From Bifidobacterium moukalabense DSM 27321 (GTDB lineage: Bacteria > Actinomycetota > Actinomycetes > Actinomycetales > Bifidobacteriaceae), in contig NZ_AZMV01000001.1 of the NCBI RefSeq assembly GCF_000522505.1, positions 186,001 to 250,000 of the forward strand: a stretch of 64,000 nucleotides of DNA, in the 5' to 3' direction. The translations under genes were made by a program, and so were the position numbers. Under the pieces are notes generated by a model. It was not told where the DNA came from, did no database searches, and worked only from the letters and a program-made list of their open reading frames with translations. Positions 11,801 to 19,531 of this stretch are shown in pieces (position 1 is the first letter of the stretch; the number at the start of each line of letters is the position of its first letter).

Positions 11801-12769
11801 TCAGGCCGTACGGCTCTTCGGATCAAGGGCGTCCTTGACGGCGTCACCCATCATGATGAAGGCCAGCACGGTGATGGCCAATGCCGCGGATGGATAGAAC
11901 AGCACCATCGGGTTGGTGCGCAGAATGGACTGCGCATGGGAAATGTCACCACCCCAGCTGACGGTGGTGGTCGGCAGGCCCACACCGAGGAAGCTCAGCG
12001 TCGCCTCGAGCACGATGTAGGTGGCCAGCGATGTGGTGCCGACCACGATGATCGGCGCCAGGGAGTTCGGCAGGATGTGACGGAACAGATTCCGTCCCGG
12101 CGTGGAACCCAGGGCCGTGGATGCGGTGTTGAATTCGAGGTTCTTCGCCTCCAGCACCGCGCCTCTGGCGATGCGTGCCACGGAGGTCCAGCCGAACAGC
12201 GCCATCACGAGGATGATCTTCCAGATGGAATCGCTGGTCTTGAACATCTGCAGCACCACAATGGCGCCAAGCAGAATCGGCAATGCGAGGAAGATGTCGG
12301 TCAGACGGCTCAGCACGGCATCGACCCAGCCTCCGAAGAAGCCGGCGACCGCACCGATCAGGGTGCCCAGCAGCACCACAAGCAGCGTGGCGAACACGCC
12401 GACGCTCAAGGAGGTGCGGGTGCCGTAGACCACGCGGGCGTATACGTCGCAGCCCTGCAGGTCGAAGCCGAACGGATGGCCCGCGGATGACGGGTCAAGC
12501 GAGTTGTCGAGATTGCAGTAGTTCGGGTTCTGCTTGGTCAGGACGCCCGGGAAAAGCGCCACGAAAATGATGAAGATGATCAGCAGCCCGGAGATGATGA
12601 ACAGCGGGTTGCGCCGCAAGGTACGCCACGCATCGGACCACATGCTCGAGGCGGGGGCTGATTCGTCGATGGAATCAACGGCTTTGAGCGGAGTCTCCTC
12701 GAGCGGGGCCACGTAGCGCTCCTGCCCCGGCAACGCAGTGGAAAGATTGGTTTCGTTCATGTCAGTCAT
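11801..12769 (-). CDS. peptide ABC transporter permease (OppC)
   Basis: The second inner-membrane permease of the oligopeptide importer. A cytosolic N-terminus of about 50 residues is followed by the OppC_N segment with the first membrane helix (LFIISGLLIIFIIFVALFPG), then five more helices. The EAA-loop region that contacts the ATPase is GAVLEAKNLEFNTASTALG. It is 322 aa. GGAGGAT lies just upstream of the ATG at 12769. It lies 17 bases after oppB and 20 before the ATPase gene, consistent with one transcript. Confidence 0.95.
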   Translation of the reverse strand: MTDMNETNLSTALPGQERYVAPLEETPLKAVDSIDESAPASSMWSDAWRTLRRNPLFIISGLLIIFIIFVALFPGVLTKQNPNYCNLDNSLDPSSAGHPFGFDLQGCDVYARVVYGTRTSLSVGVFATLLVVLLGTLIGAVAGFFGGWVDAVLSRLTDIFLALPILLGAIVVLQMFKTSDSIWKIILVMALFGWTSVARIARGAVLEAKNLEFNTASTALGSTPGRNLFRHILPNSLAPIIVVGTTSLATYIVLEATLSFLGVGLPTTTVSWGGDISHAQSILRTNPMVLFYPSAALAITVLAFIMMGDAVKDALDPKSRTA

Positions 12770-12786
12770 TTCTTATCCTCCACAAC

Positions 12787-13713
12787 TCACGCGTACCGGA
12801 TTCGAGGATCAAGGGCGGCGTAGAGCATGTCGACCAGCAGGTTGCACACCACGAAGATCAGCATGAGCAACGTCACGATGGATACCACCAGGTTGCCCTC
12901 TCCCTTCAGAATGCTCTGATAGGTCAGATAGCCGATGCCGTGCACGTTGAAGATGGTTTCGGAAATCATGGCGCCGCCCATGAGCGCGCCAAGGTCCTGC
13001 CCGAGGTAGGTCACGACCGGGATCATGGAGTTGCGCAGCACGTGGCGCAGCATGACGGACTTGTTGTCCATGCCCTTCGCACGTGCGGTGCGTACGTAAT
13101 CGAGCGCGATGTTGGACGAGATCTCCGCACGGCTCAATCGGATGATGTATGCCATCGATACGGAGCCGAGCACCATCGCCGGCATGAGCAGATCGATGAA
13201 ACCCGGATTCGAGCCGGCGGTGACCGGAAGCAGATGCCATTTGACGCCAAGGAAATACTGGGCCAGGAAGCCGGTGACGAAAGTCGGTACGGAGATGAGC
13301 AGCAGCGAGAAGATCAGGATGACGGTGTCGCACCACTTGCCCTTCTTCAAGCCGGAGATCACACCGAAGATCACACCGAAGACTGCTTCGAACACGAAGG
13401 CCATCAGCGCGAGCTTGATGGTGACCGGGAAGGCACGGCCGATCTGGTCGATGACCAGCTGTCCGGAGAAGGTCTTGCCGAAGTCGAGGGTCAGCGCGTT
13501 CTTCAGGAACAGCAGATACTGGATGATGAACGGCTTGTCCAGGTTGTATTCGGCACGGATCTGGGCGGCAACCGCTTCATTGACCGGCTTATCACCGAAC
13601 ATGGCCTTGACTGGGTCGCCCGGCAGCGCAAACACCAGGGCGTACACCAGAAGCGTCGTGCCGAGAACCACAGGGATCATCTGCAGAATGCGTCGCAGAA
13701 GATACTTGCCCAT
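12787..13713 (-). CDS. peptide ABC transporter permease (OppB)
   Basis: The first inner-membrane permease of the oligopeptide importer. It begins MGKYLLRRILQMIPVVLGTT, the usual OppB/DppB start with one membrane helix, followed by a large extracytoplasmic loop (EYNLDKPFIIQYLLFLKNAL) and five more helices. The EAA-loop is DYVRTARAKGMDNKSVMLRHVL. I chose the ATG at 13713, since AAGGAG lies 7 bases upstream. The frame remains open 7 codons further but without a binding site. It is 308 aa. Promoter elements should lie in the 331-base gap upstream. Confidence 0.95.
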   Translation of the reverse strand: MGKYLLRRILQMIPVVLGTTLLVYALVFALPGDPVKAMFGDKPVNEAVAAQIRAEYNLDKPFIIQYLLFLKNALTLDFGKTFSGQLVIDQIGRAFPVTIKLALMAFVFEAVFGVIFGVISGLKKGKWCDTVILIFSLLLISVPTFVTGFLAQYFLGVKWHLLPVTAGSNPGFIDLLMPAMVLGSVSMAYIIRLSRAEISSNIALDYVRTARAKGMDNKSVMLRHVLRNSMIPVVTYLGQDLGALMGGAMISETIFNVHGIGYLTYQSILKGEGNLVVSIVTLLMLIFVVCNLLVDMLYAALDPRIRYA

Positions 13714-13811
13714 TGGTTTCTCCTTATTACTCAATTCTTAAGCCAGCCATTTGGCTATCGGTCTCTATCAAATAAAGACCCTGCACGGGGCCGGCTGACA
13801 ACTCGCCCCGC

Positions 13812-13839
13812 TAAGTCTACTAGCCGTTAAGTCTACTAG
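13812..13839. repeat. 12-bp direct repeat upstream of oppB
   Basis: TAAGTCTACTAG occurs at 13812-13823 and again at 13828-13839, 16 bases apart start to start, inside the 331-base gap between oppA1 and oppB (13714-14044). Apart from these repeats, an A/T-rich TACAAT at 13867-13862 (minus strand) and the hairpins at 13902-13940 and 13977-14015, I see nothing in that gap. The repeats may be tandem sites for a regulator of oppBC-DF. Confidence 0.35.
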
Positions 13840-13976
13840 TTTCACACCAAGGTGCTTTTATATTGTAGGTTTATGAAAATAAGCTGGGAAAACACCCCAC
13901 GGACCGGCATCCTACCCCTGGATGTCCTGTTTCCCGGTCCTTTCTTATTCCCGCAACGATTATGGCCATAAATGCC

Positions 13977-14015
13977 GACAAGGAAGGAACGGCGTATGGC
14001 CGTCCCCTCCTTGTC
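13977..14015 (-). terminator. terminator after first oppA
   Basis: The inverted repeat GACAAGGA (13977-13984) and TCCTTGTC (14008-14015), with further inner pairing, lies 30 bases beyond the stop of the binding-protein gene. It would limit read-through into oppB and keep binding protein in excess. Confidence 0.7.
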
Positions 14016-14044
14016 AGTGGTGGGAACCGATCAGCGGATCAGGT

Positions 14045-15688
14045 TCACTTGCTCTTGGTCATGTTCTCGTAGACCGGAAGGTTCTGCCAATTCATCTCGA
14101 AGTTGGAGACGTTGGTGGAGGCCACACCGTAGGCGTTGGCGTAGTACAGCGGAACGGCCGGCAGGTCGTTGAGCAGCACTTCCTGGGCCTGCTGGTACAG
14201 CTTGTTGGACTCGTCGGTGGTCTGGGCGGCTGCGGCCTGATTGCACAGATCGTCGAACTCGGTGTTCTTGTAGTCACCGTCGTTCGAACCGTTGCCATCG
14301 GCGGCGGAGGAGGAGAAGTTCTGGACCAGATAGTTCTCGGCGGACGGGTAGTCCGGCTGCCAGCCGCTGCGGAACGCACCCTGGACCTTGCGGTCGGACA
14401 CCGCGGTGCGGTAGTCGTTGAAGGTCGGGTACGGGTTGGTGGCGGCCACTTCGGAGCCGAGGGTGTTGTTGATGGAGTTCACCACGGCGGTGTAGATGGT
14501 TTCGTGGCCACCGTCGGCATTGTAGGCGAAGGTGAGCTTGTCATCGGAGGTCCACGGGCTGATGGCGTTGGCCTGCTCCCAGAGTTCCTTGGCCTTGGAG
14601 GCGTTGTACTTCAGGTTGTCGGAACCCTTGAGGGAGTCGCTGTAGCCCGGAGTCAGCGGAGAGGTGAAATCGCTGGCCGGCGTGCCGGTGCCGTTGAGCA
14701 CCTTCTCGCAGATGTTATTGCGATTGATGGCCATGGAGATGGCCTGACGACGCAGGGTGCCCTCCTCGGTGCCGGCCTCGAAGTGCTTCAGATTGGACGG
14801 GATGGTGAACTGCTGGATCACGGAGCCGGCCTTGTTGTAGGCCTGCACGGTGGAATCGCTTTCGAAGGTCTTGGTGGCGGAAGACGGCACGGATTCCATC
14901 ACGTCGAGGGAGCCGGACTGGATGTCGGCGTAGGCGGCCTCGTCCTTGGTGTAGACCTTGAAGGTCACGCCGTCGTTCTTCGGGGTGCGGTTGCCCTTGT
15001 AATCCGGGTTCTTCACGAGCACGATCTCGTTGTCGTGATCCCAGGACTGGAACTTGTACGGACCGTTGCCCACCGGATTCTCGCCGAAGGCCTTCGGATC
15101 CTTGTAGAAGGATTCCGGCAGCGGGGCGAAGGCGGAGTAGCCGACCTTGATGGCGAACACGGAGTCGGACTGGTTGAGATCCACGGTGAACTCGTTGTCG
15201 TTGACGACCTTCAGGCCCTCGAGCTGCTCGTCGCCCTTGAGGTTGTCGGCGTCCTGCAGCTTGTCATAGCCCTTGATGGTGGAGAAGAAGGAGGCGCACT
15301 TCTGCGCGTTCTTCGCGTTGGCGGTGTAGCTCCACGACTTGGTGAAGGACTCGGCGGTCACCGGAGTGCCATCGGTAAACTTCCAGCCCTTCTTAAGCTT
15401 GATGGTGTACTGGGTGGCATCCGAGTTGGCTTCGATGGACTCCGCCACTTCGTTGGAAGCATTGCCCTTGGCATCGAAGGAAATCAGGCGGGAGAACAGC
15501 AGCTCGACCGGCTTGCCGCCGCCGGTCTCGTTGGTGTTGCCCGGGATGAGCGGGTTCTGCGGCTCGGAATTGTAAGCCGTGATGATGTTGTCGCCACTGG
15601 AGGCGGCGTCATTGGAAGCGCCGCAGCCGCTGAGCAGCATGCCCAGCGCGCAGGCCGCGGCGGCGAAAGCCAAAGCCTTCTTCTTCAT
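14045..15688 (-). CDS. oligopeptide-binding lipoprotein (OppA), copy 1
   Basis: Extracytoplasmic peptide receptor of the opp importer. A signal peptide MKKKALAFAAAACALGMLLSG ends in the lipobox LSGC. The mature protein has the SBP family-5 fold: start motif IITAYNSEPQNPLIPG, central PVGNGPYKFQSW, and C-terminal RSGWQPDYPSAENYLVQNF. It is 547 aa, typical. It is closely related over its whole length to the next gene upstream (positions 15926-17560), including long runs of identical DNA. AGGAGAATGATTTC precedes the ATG. A terminator follows, so it is probably its own transcript or partly read into oppB. Confidence 0.95.
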   Translation of the reverse strand: MKKKALAFAAAACALGMLLSGCGASNDAASSGDNIITAYNSEPQNPLIPGNTNETGGGKPVELLFSRLISFDAKGNASNEVAESIEANSDATQYTIKLKKGWKFTDGTPVTAESFTKSWSYTANAKNAQKCASFFSTIKGYDKLQDADNLKGDEQLEGLKVVNDNEFTVDLNQSDSVFAIKVGYSAFAPLPESFYKDPKAFGENPVGNGPYKFQSWDHDNEIVLVKNPDYKGNRTPKNDGVTFKVYTKDEAAYADIQSGSLDVMESVPSSATKTFESDSTVQAYNKAGSVIQQFTIPSNLKHFEAGTEEGTLRRQAISMAINRNNICEKVLNGTGTPASDFTSPLTPGYSDSLKGSDNLKYNASKAKELWEQANAISPWTSDDKLTFAYNADGGHETIYTAVVNSINNTLGSEVAATNPYPTFNDYRTAVSDRKVQGAFRSGWQPDYPSAENYLVQNFSSSAADGNGSNDGDYKNTEFDDLCNQAAAAQTTDESNKLYQQAQEVLLNDLPAVPLYYANAYGVASTNVSNFEMNWQNLPVYENMTKSK

Positions 15689-15878
15689 GAAATCATTCTC
15701 CTATTCGTTATGTTCGGACCATTGCGGTCCTTGAGTAAAAAACAAGGTGGACGTTGACGCGCGTAGCTTCAGCGCCCACCTGATTTTCACTGGTAGAGAA
15801 CCATTGTTCCCTACTTAAAGGACAACAATGTGGCGTCTCCGGAACACAGTGTGGAGAAGGGTAGAAAAAGGGGGTCAG

Positions 15879-15912
15879 TCCGGCGGTCGGCCGTGTGGGA
15901 CCGGCCGCCGGA
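15879..15912 (-). terminator. terminator after second oppA
   Basis: TCCGGCGG (15879-15886) pairs with CCGCCGGA (15905-15912), with further G/C pairing inside, and on the minus strand is followed by CCCCCTTTTT. It lies 14 bases after the stop at 15926. The rest of the 237-base space to oppA1 holds the promoter region of oppA1, including a small GGACC/GGTCC hairpin at 15716-15730. Confidence 0.75.
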
Positions 15913-15925
15913 ATCATCCGGAAGA

Positions 15926-17560
15926 TCAGCGTTTGGTCATTTCATGATATGAGGGGATGTTCTGCCAGGTCATGGTGAAGTTCTTCACATCCTTCGACGC
16001 CACGCCTGCCGCATCGCTGTAATACAGCGGAATCGACGGCAGCTGACTGAGCAGGATCTGCTGCGCCCGCCGGTACAGGTCGTTCGCGGTGTCCTCATCT
16101 CCGGTCGAAGCCGCACGCGCGCACAGCTCATCGAAGTCGGCGTTCTTGTAGTCGCCGTCGTTGGAACCGTTGCCGTCCGCGGAGGACGAATCATACAACG
16201 GCACCAGATAGTCCTGCGGGGACGGGTAGTCCGGCTGCCAGCTGGTGCGGATGGCTCCTGCAAGCGTGCGGGCGTTCACATCGTTGCGGAATTCCTGGAA
16301 GGTGGGGATCGGACTGGTGACCGCGTCGATGCCGAGCACGTTCTTCACGGAATTGACGATGGCGTCATACACCGGACCGGCGCCGCCATCGGAATTGTAG
16401 AAGAACTGCAGCTTTCCGTCATAATGGGAGATGGCTTCGGCCTGCTTCCACAGCTCCTTGGCCTTCGTCGGATTGTATTCAAGGTTTTCATGCCCTTCGA
16501 TGGTGCCCGAATAGCCCGGCACCTTCGGCGAGGTGAAGGAATCGGCCGGAGTGCCCAGATTGTTGAGCACCTTCTTGCAGATGGTGCTCCGGTCGATGGC
16601 CATGGACAGCGCCCGCCGACGCAGTTGCCCCTCTTCGGTGGAGGTCCGCCAGTGCTCGAGGTTCGATGGGATGGTGACGGTCTGCAGCACGGATCCGGCC
16701 TTGTTGTACGGCTGGACCGAGGAATCGGTTTGGAAGACCTTGGCGTCGGCGGACGGAATGGTGTCGAGCACGTCGAGGTTGCCGGCCTGCACATCGGCAT
16801 AGGCGGCGGCCGGATCGGTGTACGTGCGGAAGGTCACGCCGTCGTTCTTCGCCTTGCGGTTGCCGTGATAGGCCGTGTTCTTCACGACGCTCAGCTCTTG
16901 GTCATGGGTCCATGAACTGAATTTGTACGGACCGTTGCCCACCGGCTTCTCGCCGAAGGCCTTCGGATCCTTGTAGAAGGATTCCGGCAGCGGATAGAAG
17001 CCGCAATAGCCCACCTTGATGGGGAACACGGAATCGGGCTGGCTCAGTTCCACGGTGAATTCGTGGTCGTTGATCACCTTCAGACCCTCGAGCTGCTCGT
17101 CGCCCTTGAGGTTGTCGGCATCCTGCAGCTTGTCATAGCCCTTGATGTTGGCGAAGAACCCCGAACACAGCTGCGCGTTCTTCGCGTTGGCCGTGTAGCT
17201 CCATGCCTTGGTGAAGGACTCGGCTGTCACATCGGTGCCGTCGGTGAACTTCCAACCGGACTTGAGCTTGATGTCGTACTGGGAGGAATCATCGTTCGCG
17301 GTAATCGATTCGGCCACCTCGTTCTGGGCCTTGCCGTCGTTGTCGAAGGAAATCAGACCGGCGAACAACAGGTCGATCGGGCGGCCTCCGCCTGATTCGT
17401 TGGTGTCCCCCGGAATCAACGGATTGGCCGGTTCGGAGTTGAAGGCGGTGATGATGTTCGATGCCGCCGAGGAACCGGAACCGGAACCGCCGCAACCGGC
17501 CAATGGTATGGCCAGCAGTGCGAGCGCCGATGCGAAGGCCACAAGCCTGTGTTGTTTCAT
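15926..17560 (-). CDS. oligopeptide-binding lipoprotein (OppA), copy 2
   Basis: A second peptide receptor next to the same permeases. The signal peptide ends in the lipobox LAGC, followed by a Gly/Ser spacer and the SBP family-5 domain (IITAFNSEPANPLIPG, PVGNGPYKFSSW, RTSWQPDYPSPQDYLVPLY). It is 544 aa. It is a tandem duplicate of the gene at 14045-15688: the segment KGYDKLQDADNLKGDEQ is identical in both, while the parts that line the peptide pocket differ more. It is bounded by its own terminator. The pair probably widens the peptide range taken up through one pore. No ATPase or permease of its own. Confidence 0.94.
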   Translation of the reverse strand: MKQHRLVAFASALALLAIPLAGCGGSGSGSSAASNIITAFNSEPANPLIPGDTNESGGGRPIDLLFAGLISFDNDGKAQNEVAESITANDDSSQYDIKLKSGWKFTDGTDVTAESFTKAWSYTANAKNAQLCSGFFANIKGYDKLQDADNLKGDEQLEGLKVINDHEFTVELSQPDSVFPIKVGYCGFYPLPESFYKDPKAFGEKPVGNGPYKFSSWTHDQELSVVKNTAYHGNRKAKNDGVTFRTYTDPAAAYADVQAGNLDVLDTIPSADAKVFQTDSSVQPYNKAGSVLQTVTIPSNLEHWRTSTEEGQLRRRALSMAIDRSTICKKVLNNLGTPADSFTSPKVPGYSGTIEGHENLEYNPTKAKELWKQAEAISHYDGKLQFFYNSDGGAGPVYDAIVNSVKNVLGIDAVTSPIPTFQEFRNDVNARTLAGAIRTSWQPDYPSPQDYLVPLYDSSSADGNGSNDGDYKNADFDELCARAASTGDEDTANDLYRRAQQILLSQLPSIPLYYSDAAGVASKDVKNFTMTWQNIPSYHEMTKR

Positions 17561-17685
17561 TATTCCCTCGATTCATATACGCATGGAGCGCGGTCCGAAG
17601 GCCGCAGGCTCTTTCATACATCGTGGGAACATGGGCCGTGGCTCGATTTCGCAGCACGCGTACATCGTCATGGCCGATCGACGGC

Positions 17686-18607
17686 TCAGGCTCGGGGGAA
17701 TGCCTGCCCGTATCTCGACTTGAGCTGTTCGATGGAAACATGGGTGTATCGCTGCGTGGTTTTGAGCGAGGAATGCCCCAGCAGCTCCTGCACCTGCCGT
17801 AGGTCCGCTCCCCCATCGAGCAGGTGCGTCGCCGCGCTGTGGCGCAACGCATGCGGGCTGATGTCGGGTATGCCTGCACGTTGCGCGCAGTCATGCACCA
17901 CCTGTCTGACCACACGCTGGTCGATGCGGTTGCCTTGCGCGCCGAGAAAAAGCGCGTCCGCCGACCGTGCCCGAACCAGACGGGGGCGTCCGTCCTCAAG
18001 CCAACGTCGGATGGATCGCTCCGCCGGCACGCCGAACGGCACCACACGCTGCTTGCTGCCCTTGCCCGTGACCCTCATCGTACGGTTGTCGAAGGCCACG
18101 TCCTGCACATCGAGTCCGACCAGTTCGGCGACGCGAATGCCGGTGGCGTACAGCACCTCCAGCATCGCCGCATCGCGCAGGCCGACGGCCTGCCTCCTGA
18201 CGTTTTTTTTTCTGCGATTCCGGCGGCCGCCCGTCAACGCAGTCCATCAGCTTCTCGGCTTGCGATTCGCTGAGCACGGCGGGCAGCGTATCCGGGATCT
18301 TCGGCGTCATCAGCATGGCCGCCGGATTGGCGTTCGTCACGCCGTGCTCATGCGCCCACGAGAAAAACCCCCGAACCGCAACGGTTTTACGGGCCATGCT
18401 ACTTCTCGCATGCCGTTTCGAGGATTGCGACATCCACATACGCAGGTCCTCTATGGTCACTTCGTTGAGATCCTCGCATCCCAACATCTCCAGCTGCGTC
18501 ATGCATTCCTCGAGATCGCCGCGGTACGCTTTGCGCGTATTGTCGCTTAGTCCGCGATTAGCCTTCAGATAGGCATCGAAGGCGTTAATCGTATCCGCGA
18601 ATCGCAT
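17686..18607 (-). pseudogene. XerC-like tyrosine recombinase, frameshifted at a poly-A run
   Basis: A tyrosine recombinase of the Xer family; with XerD, such proteins resolve chromosome dimers. The first part (from ATG 18607, MRFADTINAFDAYLKANRG) has the SAM-like core-binding domain. The second part (ending 17686) has all catalytic residues: ATGIRVAEL (Arg), GKGSKQR (Lys), HALRHSAATH (His-Arg), LGHSS (His) and QRYTHVS (Tyr). They are in different frames. The join is at nine T's at 18203-18211 (A9 in the gene). With eight A's the reading would be QKKNVRRQAV, giving a normal 306-aa protein. I chose 18607, since GAGG is 8 bases upstream. An intact Xer homolog lies at 35902-36858. It may be inactive, slippage-expressed, length-variable or a sequencing error. 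Confidence 0.85.
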
Positions 18608-18712
18608 GATCATGGCCTCTTTTCGTGAATTCCCTCTGACATCCCTTCCATTATGAGACCTTCTGCCGATAGACTTTATTGGGTACATTCCCCCTAACAG
18701 ACAGGCGGTATC

Positions 18713-19531
18713 ATGGCACGTCACTCGGTACAGACCCGGCAGCAGGGCGATTCCGGCAACGGGGTCGATGAACGAATCGTGGCAAGGGCCATCGATCTGA
18801 CGAAAAACTATGGCGGCAAAGACAATCAGGTCACCGCCCTCAATCATGTGGATGTGGAGTTCATGCGCGGTGAAATGACCGCGATCATGGGGCCCTCCGG
18901 CTCAGGCAAATCCACCTTGATGCATTGCATGGCGGGACTCGACTCCCCCTCTTCCGGCCAGGTCTTCGTGGAGGGCCTCGAGGTTTCGTCCATGAATCAG
19001 AAGCAGCTAACCAATCTACGCCGCGAACAGATCGGCTTCATCTTCCAATCCTTCAATCTGGTGCCGACGCTGTCGGCCGAAGAGAACATCCTCCTGCCGT
19101 TGCAGATCGCGAAACGCCCCATCGACCGCGATTGGTTCAAGCAGGTGGTCGACGTGGTCGGCCTTGAACAGCGGCTGACCCATCGACCGAGTCAGCTTTC
19201 CGGCGGCCAGCAGCAGCGCGTCGCCTGCGCCCGCGCGATGATGGCGCGTCCTTCGGTGATTTTCGCGGACGAACCGACCGGCAATCTGGATTCACGTTCC
19301 AGCCGTGAGGTTCTGGGGTTCCTACGCGATTCCGTGCGCGATTACGGCCAATCCATCGTGATGGTCACGCATGACCCGCGTGCCGCCTCCTTCGCCGACC
19401 GCGTGCTGGTGCTGACGGACGGCGAAATCACCCGCGATATGAGCCATCCCACCTACGCCGAGATTCTCGAGGTGTTCGCGGACGACGACGCCGACACCGA
19501 AGCCACCTCGACGGAAGGCGCCCAGGCATGA
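18713..19531 (+). CDS. ABC transporter ATPase, MacB/LolD type
   Basis: The ATPase of a two-gene ABC system with the FtsX-like permease that follows. Walker A is [10 protein letters not shown]-loop [13 protein letters not shown], signature [15 protein letters not shown], Walker [14 protein letters not shown] and the switch His in VTHDPRAAS. It is 272 aa with short extra N- and C-terminal tails. Its stop overlaps the start of the permease by 4 bases (ATGA). ABC systems of this type drive lipoprotein or antimicrobial-compound handling by conformational work rather than a classic channel. The substrate is unknown. The gene is divergent from the broken recombinase gene. Confidence 0.93.
   Translation: MARHSVQTRQQGDSGNGVDERIVARAIDLTKNYGGKDNQVTALNHVDVEFMRGEMTAIMGPSGSGKSTLMHCMAGLDSPSSGQVFVEGLEVSSMNQKQLTNLRREQIGFIFQSFNLVPTLSAEENILLPLQIAKRPIDRDWFKQVVDVVGLEQRLTHRPSQLSGGQQQRVACARAMMARPSVIFADEPTGNLDSRSSREVLGFLRDSVRDYGQSIVMVTHDPRAASFADRVLVLTDGEITRDMSHPTYAEILEVFADDDADTEATSTEGAQA

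Noticed and set aside
17686..18607. The Xer gene as a phage or plasmid integrase with attachment site.
   Set aside because: No phage or mobilisation genes nearby; the length and domain order are those of housekeeping Xer proteins.
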